DNA of 64,000 nt, taken from Mesorhizobium sp. BR1-1-16 (lineage in GTDB: Bacteria; Pseudomonadota; Alphaproteobacteria; Rhizobiales; Kaistiaceae). Position numbers and translations under genes: made by a program. Shown here in pieces: positions 42,603 to 51,675 of this stretch. The stretch's first letter is position 1; the number at the start of each line of letters is the position of its first letter. The notes beneath the pieces are model-generated. The model had not been told where the DNA came from and did not search any database. It worked only from the letters and a program-made list of their open reading frames with translations. Location of the stretch: contig NZ_JAIUIE010000011.1 in the NCBI RefSeq assembly GCF_020165495.1, forward strand, positions 62,001 through 126,000. The letters are read 5' to 3'.

Positions 42603-42898
42603 GATGGGGGGAAGCCGGCTGAGGCGCAACTGCGCAGTTTGGTATGAATTCAAAATGCGGCTCGATCCCAAGACCCGGCTGTCCGCATTTGCCCATGGCG
42701 GGGCCGCTGCGGCGCTGGGTATGGCTGAATCGAGCGCTGCAAGCCGGAATTTCCGTGAGGTGGCGCCTGCGCGCGAAAGTGTCCGATCATTGCTGGTGCC
42801 ATTTTGCATTCATTATGCATAATGGGATAGGTCCGGCGCGTCGCGCCGGCCACCGATCAATGAGCGCCGGCCATGGCGCCTACAGGAGACTCTCTGCC
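42603..42898. promoter_or_regulatory. Divergent promoter region of block C with palindrome
   Basis: The spacer between the GntR regulator and the aminotransferase contains the perfect 14-bp palindrome CATTATGCATAATG (42811-42824). The adjoining TGCATTCATT (42805-42814) recurs inverted at 44182-44191 in front of the ECF transporter genes. If the regulator starts further upstream, part of this region (to 42809) is coding. Confidence 0.5.
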
Positions 42899-44092
42899 AT
42901 GAGCCGTGTGCCCGGCCGCCATTTCCTTCAGATCCCCGGTCCGACCAATACGCCGCTCAGGATCCTCTCCGCCATCGCTCTCCCCACCATCGATCATAGA
43001 GGCCCGGAGTTCCGCATTCTGGCGCTCGACGTGCTGGAGCGTATCCGGCACGTTTTCCGCACCGAAGGCCCGGTGGTCATCTACCCGGCATCTGGCACGG
43101 GGGCCTGGGAGGCGGCGCTGGTCAACACGCTCTCGCCAGGCGATCGCGTCCTCATGGCCGAGACTGGCCACTTCGCCACGCTGTGGAGCCGCATGGCCGA
43201 ACGGCTCGGCCTCGATGTCGAACTGATCCCGGGTAACTGGCGAAGCGGCGCCGATGCCGAGGCGATCGGGGCGCGGCTGGCAGAGGATCGTGGCCATACC
43301 ATCCGCGCTGTCGCCGTCGTCCACAACGAGACGTCGACGGGCGTTGCCTCCGACATTGCAGCCATCCGCCGCGCGATCGATCGCAGCGGGCATCCGGCCT
43401 TGCTGCTCGTCGACACGATCTCGTCGCTGGCGTCGATCGACTACCGGCACGACGAATGGGGCGTCGACGTCACTGTGGGCGGTTCCCAGAAGGGACTGAT
43501 GCTGCCGCCGGGCCTCAGTTTCAATGCCGTTTCCGAGAAAGCACGCGCGGCCGCGCGTTCAGCCCGGCTGCCGCGGGCTTTCTGGGACTGGGAAGACATC
43601 CTGGCGGCCAACCGAACCGGCTATTTTCCCTATACGCCATCGACCAACCTCCTGCAGGGGCTGCGGGTCGCGCTCGACCTCATCGCCGAAGAGGGGCTCG
43701 ATGCCATGTTCGAGCGGCATCTGCGCGCCGCAGCCGCCGTACGCCGCTGCGTGGCGCAATGGGGTTTCGAAATCCAGGCGCTCGATCCGGGCGAGGCTTC
43801 GCCGTCCCTGACCGCGGTCCGGATGCCGTCCGGACATTCCGCTGACCAATTGCGGTCGGGTATCCTCGATCGATCCTCCGTGTCCCTTGGCAATGGTCTT
43901 GGCCGACTGGCCGACCGGGTGTTCCGCATCGGCCATCTCGGTGATTTCAACGATCCTGCTTTGCTCGGCACGCTGGCCGCGATCGAGATGGGACTGAGCG
44001 CCAATTCGGTGCCGCATCGCAGCGGCGGCGTCGAACAGGCCATGCTGGCTCTCGCGGAGCGCAAGCATCCGTCCGTGCTCGCGGCTGAATAG
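42899..44092 (+). CDS. Class V aminotransferase, serine-glyoxylate aminotransferase-like
   Basis: The PLP enzyme of 397 residues starts GRHFLQIPGPTNTPLRIL and has YPASGTGAWEAAL, VVHNETSTGV, VDTISSLASI and the Schiff-base Lys in GGSQKGLMLPPGL. DWEDILAANRTGYFPYTP is characteristic of the serine-glyoxylate/alanine-glyoxylate group, which also includes pyridoxamine-pyruvate aminotransferase. AGGAGA precedes the ATG. Its genomic partner is an ECF importer rather than serine-cycle genes, so the physiological amine is open. It may interconvert a glyoxylate or malonate-semialdehyde type product of ring cleavage. Confidence 0.85.
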   Translation: MSRVPGRHFLQIPGPTNTPLRILSAIALPTIDHRGPEFRILALDVLERIRHVFRTEGPVVIYPASGTGAWEAALVNTLSPGDRVLMAETGHFATLWSRMAERLGLDVELIPGNWRSGADAEAIGARLAEDRGHTIRAVAVVHNETSTGVASDIAAIRRAIDRSGHPALLLVDTISSLASIDYRHDEWGVDVTVGGSQKGLMLPPGLSFNAVSEKARAAARSARLPRAFWDWEDILAANRTGYFPYTPSTNLLQGLRVALDLIAEEGLDAMFERHLRAAAAVRRCVAQWGFEIQALDPGEASPSLTAVRMPSGHSADQLRSGILDRSSVSLGNGLGRLADRVFRIGHLGDFNDPALLGTLAAIEMGLSANSVPHRSGGVEQAMLALAERKHPSVLAAE

Positions 44093-44359
44093 ACGGCTAC
44101 GGATGGTCAAAACTTAGCCTGCCCAAAATTGCGGCAAAAGCCTCGGCCATTGATGACATCTTCAACTGGCTGACCCCAAAAAATGAATGCATTATTCATT
44201 TGGCGGTCGGATCTACGGGTCCTCCGCTCCGGGCCGAGGTGAAGCGACAGCTCATCGACCGGGGCGGGAATCCAGTGTTTGAACCGCTGCGGCAACGCGG
44301 CCCGCCAAGGGCAGAAGCGGCCCGCGATGGACCTTCCTCCAAGCTGCGGGACCAAACCC
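44093..44359 (+). other. 267-bp leader before the ECF transporter genes
   Basis: Apart from the inverted repeat at 44182-44200 I see no recognised RNA element. In particular the TPP riboswitch landmarks (CTGAGA, and ACCTGATCTGG-like core) are absent, although YkoEDC importers are often under TPP control. GCGGCAACGCGGCCCGCC near 44290-44310 can form local stems. Confidence 0.5.
44182..44200 (+). promoter_or_regulatory. Inverted repeat in the leader of the ECF transporter genes
   Basis: ATGAAT and ATTCAT flank GCATT (within 44182-44200), and AATGAATGCA matches the inverse of TGCATTCATT at 42805-42814. It is a candidate second site for the block C GntR regulator. It lies about 160 bases upstream of the first ECF gene. 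Confidence 0.45.
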
Positions 44360-45052
44360 ATGACCGTTGGGATGCTCTATCTGATCGTCGCCGTGATCGG
44401 CATCGTGCTCGCCGCGATCGCCTATTTCATGAACCGGACGAACGGCAAGTTCTTCGTCGCATTCACGCTGATGGAAATCGTGATCATGGCCATCATCGGC
44501 GTGATCAACGGCGTCCTCGGCACGCCGAATGCCATGCTTGGCCGTCTGTTCATGACCTTCTCGGGCAGCTACGGCTTCCTGGCCTTCGCGGCCGTTTGTG
44601 GCGGCTTCTATATTGCCGGCCCGCTCTGCGGCTACATCATCCGCAAGCCGGGCGCCGCGACGATCGCGGAGACCATGAACGGCGTGGCGCAGGTCCTCTC
44701 GGGCAATCCGAACGGCATCATGGTGCTCGGTGCCGGCTTCCTGCAGGGCTTCATGTCGGATCTCGGCTTCGCCTTCTACGGCTATCGCAAGTGGACGCTG
44801 TCGGTGGTGGCGCTTTCGGGCGCGCTGGCCCCGATCCTGCAGCAGATCCCCGAGGTCTACTTCTTCGGTGTCGGCGATATGGGCATCAGCTACAACATGC
44901 TCGCACTCGCTATCCGCATCGCATCCGGCGCGGTCTACGCCATCATCCTGGTGAAGCCGATCGCCCACGCCCTTGCCCGCGCCGGCGTCCTGCGCGGTAC
45001 GGCGCTCGCTGCCGCCGAAGCCCCGGTGAGCGCCCAGCGTTCCCCAGCCTGA
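44360..45052 (+). CDS. ECF transporter S component, YkoE-like
   Basis: This is an inner-membrane substrate-binding component of an energy-coupling-factor importer, 230 residues with about six hydrophobic segments. VGMLYLIVAVIGIVLAAIAYF opens the protein, and ETMNGVAQVLSGNPNGIMVL plus LGFAFYGYRKW resemble YkoE proteins, which import thiamin or its hydroxymethylpyrimidine part. I use the ATG at 44360. Another in-frame ATG at 44327 would add 11 residues. The ATPase gene follows 28 bp later. Confidence 0.72.
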   Translation: MTVGMLYLIVAVIGIVLAAIAYFMNRTNGKFFVAFTLMEIVIMAIIGVINGVLGTPNAMLGRLFMTFSGSYGFLAFAAVCGGFYIAGPLCGYIIRKPGAATIAETMNGVAQVLSGNPNGIMVLGAGFLQGFMSDLGFAFYGYRKWTLSVVALSGALAPILQQIPEVYFFGVGDMGISYNMLALAIRIASGAVYAIILVKPIAHALARAGVLRGTALAAAEAPVSAQRSPA

Positions 45053-45080
45053 GCTCAGCAAAGCCAAAGGAGACGGCGCG

Positions 45081-46958
45081 ATGGAACTGGCAGTCGATAA
45101 CACCGCAGGCATGGCGAGCCTCCGCAGCCTCGACGTGAACGATGCCCAGGAGATCACCGTTGCGCCGTCTTCCGTCCGGGCGGCCATGGCCGCCGAAGGT
45201 TCGGTCGTCGATATTCGTGGCATCTCCTACGCCTATGAGGGCGAGGTCGACCCGGTGCTGCGCGATATCTCGCTCGAGGTCGGCGACGGCGAGTTCGTCC
45301 TGATCCTCGGGCCGAGCGGTTGCGGCAAGAGCACGCTGCTGCAAGTGCTCAACGGTACCATCCCGCATACGCTGCGGGGCCGGCTCGAAGGGGACGCCTT
45401 CGTCTGCGGGAAGTCCGTCGTGGAAACCCGCGTCGCCAGCTTCGCGACCGAGGTCGGGATGGTGTTCCAGGACCCCGAAGCGCAGATCATCAATACGCTT
45501 GTCCGGGATGAGGTCCGCTTCGGCCTCGAAAATCTCTGTCGCCCGGCCGACGAGATCGTCGCCCGCCAGACCGAAGCCCTGGCTTTCGTCGGATTGGACG
45601 GTTTTGGTGACCGCTCGATCTTCGATCTCTCAGGCGGTCAGAAGCAGCGCGTCTCGGTGGCTGCCGTGCTCGCCGCGCGGCCGCGCCTGCTCGTTCTCGA
45701 CGAGCCGACCGCCAATCTCGATCCGAACGGCATGGCCGAGATCTTCGGCGTGCTGCGGCGGCTCAATCGCGAGGCGAGCACCACCATCGTCATGGTGGAG
45801 CATCGCGTCGACGAGCTTGCCGACTGCGTGACGCGGGTCGTGATGATGGATCGTGGATCCATTGTCTTCGACGGCGATCCGCGAAGCGCCTTTTCGAAGC
45901 GGAGGGCCGCGCATTCGGAGGAGGGGGATGCGGTGCCGTCCAGCGCCTGGTTCCCTCAGGCTGCCGAATTCGCCCTGGCGCTGGCCGATGCCAGCGGGAC
46001 GCCGGCGCCCTCGGCCGACCTGCCGCTGAATGTCGACGAGGCGGTGCGTTTCGCGGAAGCCCATTTTGCAAGCGGGGCGCGCGCGGCCTTGCCCGAGCGA
46101 GCCGCCATTCCCCCGTCGGAGAAGCCGCTCCTCACCGTGCGCAATCTGAGCTTCGGCTATGAGCGCAAGCAGCCGATCCTGACCGACATCAACTTCACGC
46201 TCGGCGAGGGCGAGATCGTTGCACTCTGCGGGCGGAACGGTTCGGGCAAGACGACGCTCGCCAGGCTGCTGGTGCACATCAATGCGCCGCCGCCGGGCAC
46301 GTTGATGCTGGGCGAGCGCGACATCACCGGCTTGTCGGCGCGCGATATCTCGGCCGAGATCGGCTACGTCTTTCAGAATCCCGACCACCAGTTCGTCACC
46401 GATCGCGTATGGGACGAGATCGCCTATGGGCTCGTGGTCCGCGGCTATGCCGATCATGCGATCGAAGAGCGGGTCGGCGAAGTGCTCGATATCGTCGATC
46501 TCAAGCGTTATCGCGACAAGTCGCCCTTCAGCCTCAGCCTCGGTGAGCGACGTCGCCTCAGCGTCGCCACGATGCTGGTGCTCGAACCGCGCCTGCTCGT
46601 GCTCGACGAGCCGACGATCGGGCAGGACCACGAGCGCGCGCAACTCTTGATGGGGCTGATGGCGCGCCTGCGCGAGCGCTATGGCACGACCATCCTCATG
46701 ATCACGCATGACGTCCGCCTGGTTGCCGAATGGGCTGACCGAGCGCTCGTCGTCTCCGGCGGACGGCTGCGTTTTGACGGTTTGCCCCAGGCGATGTTCG
46801 CCAATACCGACCTCATCAAGGAAGCGGGTCTCCTCGCGCCGCCCGTCTTCGAGATCAGCTGTGCGCTCGCCGCGGAGAGGCCGGATCGTGTGCAGCCGAC
46901 GCTCTCGCTACCGCATCTCGTCGACATGATCACGGGCACAGAAGGGCGCAGCGCATGA
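45081..46958 (+). CDS. ECF transporter ATPase with two ABC domains, YkoD-like
   Basis: The 625-residue cytoplasmic protein holds two ABC domains in one chain. The first has Walker A GPSGCGKST, signature LSGGQKQR and Walker B LLVLDEPTANLD; the second has GRNGSGKTT, signature LSLGERRR and LLVLDEPTIGQD. Fused ATPases of this type energise YkoEDC-like ECF importers. AGGAGA precedes the ATG. Its stop overlaps the T-component start (ATGA). Confidence 0.88.
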   Translation: MELAVDNTAGMASLRSLDVNDAQEITVAPSSVRAAMAAEGSVVDIRGISYAYEGEVDPVLRDISLEVGDGEFVLILGPSGCGKSTLLQVLNGTIPHTLRGRLEGDAFVCGKSVVETRVASFATEVGMVFQDPEAQIINTLVRDEVRFGLENLCRPADEIVARQTEALAFVGLDGFGDRSIFDLSGGQKQRVSVAAVLAARPRLLVLDEPTANLDPNGMAEIFGVLRRLNREASTTIVMVEHRVDELADCVTRVVMMDRGSIVFDGDPRSAFSKRRAAHSEEGDAVPSSAWFPQAAEFALALADASGTPAPSADLPLNVDEAVRFAEAHFASGARAALPERAAIPPSEKPLLTVRNLSFGYERKQPILTDINFTLGEGEIVALCGRNGSGKTTLARLLVHINAPPPGTLMLGERDITGLSARDISAEIGYVFQNPDHQFVTDRVWDEIAYGLVVRGYADHAIEERVGEVLDIVDLKRYRDKSPFSLSLGERRRLSVATMLVLEPRLLVLDEPTIGQDHERAQLLMGLMARLRERYGTTILMITHDVRLVAEWADRALVVSGGRLRFDGLPQAMFANTDLIKEAGLLAPPVFEISCALAAERPDRVQPTLSLPHLVDMITGTEGRSA

Positions 46959-47767
46959 ACCGCTCGACCGCATTCCAGTTCCGATCCGGCAATTCGTTCT
47001 TTCACCGGCTCGATCCGCTGACGAAGCTCGCCTGGCTGGTCGCTATCTCGCTGCTTGCCTTCGGCGCTTATATTGCGTGGGTGCAGATCCTCATCGCGCT
47101 TGCGGTGCTGTTCACGGCGCTGGCGCTCGGCCGCATCTCGCCGCTGGTGATCTTCCGCGGCACCTGGCTTTTCGGCATCGCCTGCGTCAGCTTCTGGGTC
47201 ATCCAGACCTTGACGCTGCCCGGCACGCATGTCGCCTTCACCGTGCTTGGCCATCCCATCTATGCGGAAAGCGCCGACTACGCGCTTGCTTCGGCGCTGC
47301 GCATCTACACCATCATCCTGTCGTCGCTCGTCTTCGTCCGCACGACGGACCCGCGGGAACTCGCGATTGCGCTCGTTACGCAGATGCGTGTGCCGTATCG
47401 CGTCGCCTATGCCTTCTTCATCGCACTCCGGATCGTTCCGACCATCGAGGCCGAGATCAAGACGATCCGCGCCGCCCAGGCTGTGCGCGGCGTCGTGCGC
47501 AAGCGTGGTCTCGCGAGTCGCATCGGCGAGATGAAGCGCTATGCGATGCCGCTGCTCGTCGGCAGCCTGCGGAAGGCCTCGATGATGGTGATGTCGATGG
47601 AATCGCGCGCGTTCGGCGCCTATCCGCAGCGCACCTTCGTCGAAAGCCCGCGGATGACCGTCGCGAGCTATGCCGTCATGGCGGTGATGCTGGCGCTCGT
47701 CGTTACCTGGTATGGCGCGCTCGCCTTCGGCTATGTCCACTCGATCTATGTCTTCTCCGGCGCCTGA
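46955..47767 (+). CDS. ECF transporter transmembrane (T) component, YkoC-like
   Basis: The 270-residue T component couples the ATPase to the S component. It begins FHRLDPLTKLAWLV, a typical ECF-T start, has about five hydrophobic helices, and the cytoplasmic coupling motif ARG-type segment appears as SMESRAFGAYPQR. It completes the S-ATPase-T set. A site related to the block D GntR operator follows 127 bp downstream. Confidence 0.86.
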   Translation: MNRSTAFQFRSGNSFFHRLDPLTKLAWLVAISLLAFGAYIAWVQILIALAVLFTALALGRISPLVIFRGTWLFGIACVSFWVIQTLTLPGTHVAFTVLGHPIYAESADYALASALRIYTIILSSLVFVRTTDPRELAIALVTQMRVPYRVAYAFFIALRIVPTIEAEIKTIRAAQAVRGVVRKRGLASRIGEMKRYAMPLLVGSLRKASMMVMSMESRAFGAYPQRTFVESPRMTVASYAVMAVMLALVVTWYGALAFGYVHSIYVFSGA

Positions 47768-47893
47768 ACATGGCCATCGGGCGCCCCCGCTATCCGCTCG
47801 ATCGCAGGTCGTCTGGTCTCGGAGGCGCTTGCAGGTCCGGATTGCGTTTCTGCCGCAAGAATGCACTTGCACCAACGCAGCAATTGCGTTGAC

Positions 47894-47905
47894 ATTAGAC
47901 GTCTG
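47894..47905 (+). promoter_or_regulatory. Candidate operator of the block D HutC-type regulator
   Basis: TTAGACGTCTGA is a near-perfect T(C/T)AGA-N2-TCTGA palindrome, followed by a second TCTGACG. The same form, TCAGACCTCTGA, occurs at 55535-55546 in front of the GntR/UTRA gene. HutC/NagR-type GntR regulators bind palindromes of this general kind. It lies 48 bases upstream of the ring-opening amidohydrolase start. Confidence 0.6.
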
Positions 47906-47953
47906 ACCTCTGACGTTTCCATTTCGCCTTCCTCAATTCTCCCGGAGTGCGCC

Positions 47954-49048
47954 GTGCGTGTCGATGTCCACCGTTTCCCGCTGTCCGATCCCAGTGACGT
48001 GTCCGGCCTCGATGCAGCGATCGCATCGGGCGCGATCGATCCGTCGACAATCGCCGCCGTGATCGGCAAGACCCATGGCAACGGTCTCGTCAACGACTAC
48101 ACCCGTGGCTATCTCATGCTGTCCCTTTCGCTGCTGATCGGCGCCCGCAGCGGCCGCAGCGCCGAAAGCGTGCGCGAGAGCGTGCCGTTCATCTTTTCGG
48201 GCGGCGTCGAGGGCGTGCTTTCGCCACATTACACGGTGTTCACGGTCGTCCCGGACGACGCGCCGGTGGGCGGAGGGCAAGCCCTCGCAATCGGTGTCGG
48301 CTTCACCGCGGCGATGCGGCCCTCCGATGTCGGGCGGCAGGCGCAGATCGACGCCGTCGCATCGAGCGTCGAGCGCCTCACCGCCGAGGCCGGCATCACC
48401 GAAGTCCATTTTGTCCAGGTGAAGGGTCCGGCTTTCACCCTTGCCGACATCCTGGCCGATCAGAAGGCAGGCCGGCCGTCGGCGACCGACAATCCGGGCA
48501 AGCTCATGAGCTTCGGGCGGGCGGCATGTGCGCTCGGCGTCGCCAAGGCCCTTGGCGAAATTCCGGCTGACAAGGCCGTCGAGGCGGCCGTGTTGAAGGA
48601 CTTTTCTCTCTTCTCGTCGGTCGCGAGCATCTCGGCCGGCGTCGAGGTGGTCGCAAACGAGGTCGTCGTCATCGGCATGAGCAGCCAATGGACGGGTTCG
48701 CTCGCCGTCGAGCACACGACGATGAGCGATGCTCTGGATGTCGCGAGCATTCATGCGATGGTCGAAAGGCTCGGCTTTCCGCCCGCCCCGCAGATCGCCG
48801 ATGCCGCCCGCGTGAAGGCTGCCTTCATCAAATGCGAGGCGCAACGCGACGGAATGGTGCGCGGCAAGCCTCACACCATGCTCAACGATGGCGACATCAA
48901 TGAGCAGCGCCACATTCGCGGCGCGGTCGGCGCTATCGCTGCGAGCATCCTGAACGATACGGCGCTTTTCGTCTCCGGCGGCGCCGAGCATCAAGGACCC
49001 GATGGTGGCGGCATGATCGCCGTCATCGCCGACCGGGCGGGGCGCTGA
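47954..49048 (+). CDS. Ring-opening amidohydrolase (cyanuric acid hydrolase/barbiturase family)
   Basis: The family hydrolytically opens cyanuric acid or barbituric acid. The 364-residue protein shows three internal repeats, each with a Lys and a Ser: Lys39 (GKTHGN) with Ser82 (FSGGVEGVLSP), Lys156 (VQVKGPA) with Ser224/226 (VASISAG), and Lys292 (FIKCEA) with Ser340 (VSGGAEHQGPDGGG). This is the full active-site set. From the GTG at 47954, preceded by CCCGGAG, the length is that of barbiturase and AtzD. It starts the block D operon; the next gene begins one base after its stop. Substrate choice between triazine and pyrimidine rings is not readable. Confidence 0.88.
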   Translation: MRVDVHRFPLSDPSDVSGLDAAIASGAIDPSTIAAVIGKTHGNGLVNDYTRGYLMLSLSLLIGARSGRSAESVRESVPFIFSGGVEGVLSPHYTVFTVVPDDAPVGGGQALAIGVGFTAAMRPSDVGRQAQIDAVASSVERLTAEAGITEVHFVQVKGPAFTLADILADQKAGRPSATDNPGKLMSFGRAACALGVAKALGEIPADKAVEAAVLKDFSLFSSVASISAGVEVVANEVVVIGMSSQWTGSLAVEHTTMSDALDVASIHAMVERLGFPPAPQIADAARVKAAFIKCEAQRDGMVRGKPHTMLNDGDINEQRHIRGAVGAIAASILNDTALFVSGGAEHQGPDGGGMIAVIADRAGR

Positions 49049-49049
49049 C

Positions 49050-50264
49050 ATGCCGGCCAGGAAGCAGAAGGTCGTCATCGTCGGCGCCGGGATCGCCGGC
49101 AGCCTGATCGCGGCGGGCCTCAAGGATCGCGGCGACGTCGAACTCATCTGCCTCGAACGTGTCGGCACGGCCGATCACGCAGAGGCTGGCACCGGGCTCA
49201 ATATCGGACCGAACGCGCTGAAGGCGCTGGACCTGCACCTGCCCGAGAGCGCGGCCCTGATCCGCGCCAACAGCCTTCCCTGGGAGAGCTGGAGGATCTC
49301 GCTCACCAACGGCCGGACGCTCATGGACCTGAAACTTGGCAGTCTCGCCGAGAATTCTGGCATCCGCATCCGCTGGGCCGAGCTCTATTCGCTGCTGCGC
49401 ACCGCGGTCAGCCCGCATGTCCGCTACAATGCCGAACTCGTCGGCTGCGGCCGCGACGAGAGTGGCCCTTATGTCGACTGGAAGGACACGATTACCGGCG
49501 CTGTGGAGCGCATCGGCGGTATCGACCTTCTGATTGCCGGCGACGGCCGCTATTCGCTCATTCGCCAATTCGTGCTGGGTGAGGAAGAGAAGCCGTTCTT
49601 CCTCGGCGTCTGCCTCTACCGCGTGCTGTTCCCGGCGGGGCCTGATTGCCCGCTCGACGACTATGCGCAGTGGTTCAACGGCGCCAACCGGTTGCTTGCC
49701 TTCCGCGTGCCCGGCGATCTGATCTATTGCGCCGGCTCGTTCCCGATCCCTGCCGAGAGCGGCATCCCGGATGAGATGAAGCAGCGCGAATTCCTCGGGC
49801 GCGTCTATCTGCCCGAGGAGGGGGAGCCTTCCCCCGAGGCTGCCTATCTGATCGATGCGATTCAGCGCTATGCCGACCGCATCCATTGGGCGCGGCTTCA
49901 GGACGGCAGCGTCGCCTATGGCCGCGAACGGGGCATCCTGCTGGTCGGCGACAGCGCTCATCCAATGGTGCCGACGCTGGGGCAGGGCGCGACGCAGGCC
50001 TGCGAGGATGCCTGTGTCGTGGTGGACGAGATCAAGGCCGCACTCGACGCGGGCCGACCGCTTGCCGATATCTCGGAGCGTGTCGAGGCCCGCCGTGCCG
50101 AGCGAGTGCGCTTCGTGGTCCAGTTCTCGCGTGATGCGACCGACACCATGCTGGCCGGTGCGGACCCCGTCGCGGGAACGCTCCGCAAGACCGAGCCGGA
50201 GTTCCAGGCCAAGCTGAAGAGCCTCTATTGCGACGTGCCGCTGCCGGCTGGAGCGGCGGCGTGA
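49050..50264 (+). CDS. FAD-dependent monooxygenase
   Basis: This flavoprotein aromatic hydroxylase-type enzyme has 404 residues. VIVGAGIAGSLIAAGL (about 9-24) is the FAD Rossmann motif, LLIAGDGRYSLIR the DG motif and ILLVGDSAHPMVPTLGQGA the GD motif binding the ribityl chain. It should use NAD(P)H and O2 to hydroxylate a ring, perhaps producing the diketo ring for the upstream amidohydrolase. Known relatives act on urate, salicylate or pyridine carboxylates. The stop overlaps the amidase GTG as GTGA. Confidence 0.85.
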   Translation: MPARKQKVVIVGAGIAGSLIAAGLKDRGDVELICLERVGTADHAEAGTGLNIGPNALKALDLHLPESAALIRANSLPWESWRISLTNGRTLMDLKLGSLAENSGIRIRWAELYSLLRTAVSPHVRYNAELVGCGRDESGPYVDWKDTITGAVERIGGIDLLIAGDGRYSLIRQFVLGEEEKPFFLGVCLYRVLFPAGPDCPLDDYAQWFNGANRLLAFRVPGDLIYCAGSFPIPAESGIPDEMKQREFLGRVYLPEEGEPSPEAAYLIDAIQRYADRIHWARLQDGSVAYGRERGILLVGDSAHPMVPTLGQGATQACEDACVVVDEIKAALDAGRPLADISERVEARRAERVRFVVQFSRDATDTMLAGADPVAGTLRKTEPEFQAKLKSLYCDVPLPAGAAA

Positions 50265-51670
50265 CCAGCGCCGCGCCGCTCTGGACGCTGAGCGCCGCCG
50301 ATCTGGCGGCCGGCTTCGCCGCCGGGGCATTCACCCCGGTCGATGCGCTCGAAGCCGTTCTGGCGCGAATGGACCTGGCCAATCCGTCCCTCAATGCGGT
50401 GATCGCCATCGACCGCGATGGAGCGCTCGCCGCAGCCGAGCAATCGACGGCGCGCTGGCGGGCGGGGACGCCGCGCTCGCCGCTCGACGGCGTGCCGATC
50501 AGCATCAAGGACAATCTTTACCTGCAGGGCCTGCCGGCGACATGGGGCAGCCGCGCGCTCGCCGAGTTCGTGCCGGATCGCGACGAGCCGGCCGTGGCAC
50601 GCCTGCGCTCCGCCGGCGCCGTGCTGTTTGGCAAGACGAACGTGCCTGAGCTCACGGTTCAGGGCTATACGAGCAATCTCCTCTTCGGCACGACCATCAA
50701 TCCGCATGCGCCCGGCCGGACCCCCGGCGGCTCCACGGGCGGCGGCGCGGCTGCCGTGGCTGCCGGTATCGGCCCGATCGCCATCGGTACCGATGGCGGC
50801 GGCTCGCTGCGAAGGCCGGCGGCGCATTGCGGCCTCTTCGCCCTGAAGCCTTCCGTCGGCATGGTGCCGCGCCATGGCGGGTTTCCGGCGATCCTGTCGG
50901 ATTTCGAGGTCATCGGCGCCGTGGCACGGACACCTGGCGACCTCGAACTGGTTCGCGGCATCCTCGAGGGCGTCGACGTCGAAGATCCGCGGTCGCTTGC
51001 CACGCTTGGCAGGCTGCCTTCATGGCCGAGCCCGCTTCGCGTCGCCTTCATGCCGGCGATCGGGAACAACCCGGTCGACCCCCGGATTGCGGCGGCGGTT
51101 GCAGGTTTCGCTGCCGATCTGGCGGCATCGGGTGCCGAAGTCGTCACGGTGGAGGAGCCTTTCGACTTTGCCGGCGCGGGCGCCGCATGGGCAACCGTGA
51201 TGACGGCCGGCGTCAGCTGGTATCTCGCCAGCTTTCCTGACCGGCAGGAGGCCTTCGGGCCGAGCGTCCGGCAGATTGCGGCCGATGGGGCGAAGCGCTC
51301 CGCGCCCGAGCTTCTCGATGCGCTCGCTGCTGCGTCTGAAGTCCGCCGCGCTGCGGGTGCGTTCTTCAAGGATTTCGACATCCTGGTCGCTCCGGCGACG
51401 GCGGCGCTCGCCTGGCCGGCCGATGAAGTCTATCCCCCGATCATCGCCGGACAGCCCGTCGGTCCGCGCGGCCATGCCGTTTTCACGGGCTGGATGAATG
51501 TCGCAGGCGTTCCGGCGGTGACGGTTCCCCTCGAACTCACCGAAGCGGAAGGCGGCATCGGCATCCAGCTCGTCGCGGCTCACGGGCGCGATGCAGACCT
51601 CATCCAGATGCTTCGCACGCATCCGGCATTGCAACGCTTTTCGCCTGCTCCCATCGCCAAACTGGATTGA
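50261..51670 (+). CDS. Amidase signature family enzyme
   Basis: The 469-residue protein has the complete amidase Ser-cisSer-Lys triad: Lys83 in ISIKDN, cis-Ser158 in GGSTGGG and nucleophile Ser182 in GTDGGGSLRRPA. Amidases of this family follow ring-opening hydrolases in known routes, for example acting on ureido or biuret/allophanate-type products. An ureidomalonase-like role is an inference. It starts at the GTG overlapping the monooxygenase stop. The SDR gene follows five bases after its stop. Confidence 0.87.
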   Translation: MTSAAPLWTLSAADLAAGFAAGAFTPVDALEAVLARMDLANPSLNAVIAIDRDGALAAAEQSTARWRAGTPRSPLDGVPISIKDNLYLQGLPATWGSRALAEFVPDRDEPAVARLRSAGAVLFGKTNVPELTVQGYTSNLLFGTTINPHAPGRTPGGSTGGGAAAVAAGIGPIAIGTDGGGSLRRPAAHCGLFALKPSVGMVPRHGGFPAILSDFEVIGAVARTPGDLELVRGILEGVDVEDPRSLATLGRLPSWPSPLRVAFMPAIGNNPVDPRIAAAVAGFAADLAASGAEVVTVEEPFDFAGAGAAWATVMTAGVSWYLASFPDRQEAFGPSVRQIAADGAKRSAPELLDALAAASEVRRAAGAFFKDFDILVAPATAALAWPADEVYPPIIAGQPVGPRGHAVFTGWMNVAGVPAVTVPLELTEAEGGIGIQLVAAHGRDADLIQMLRTHPALQRFSPAPIAKLD

Positions 51671-51675
51671 TCGAC

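Noticed and set aside
44093-44359. TPP riboswitch before the YkoE-like gene
   Set aside because: The conserved CTGAGA and ACCTGATCTGG-type core segments are absent on the plus strand.
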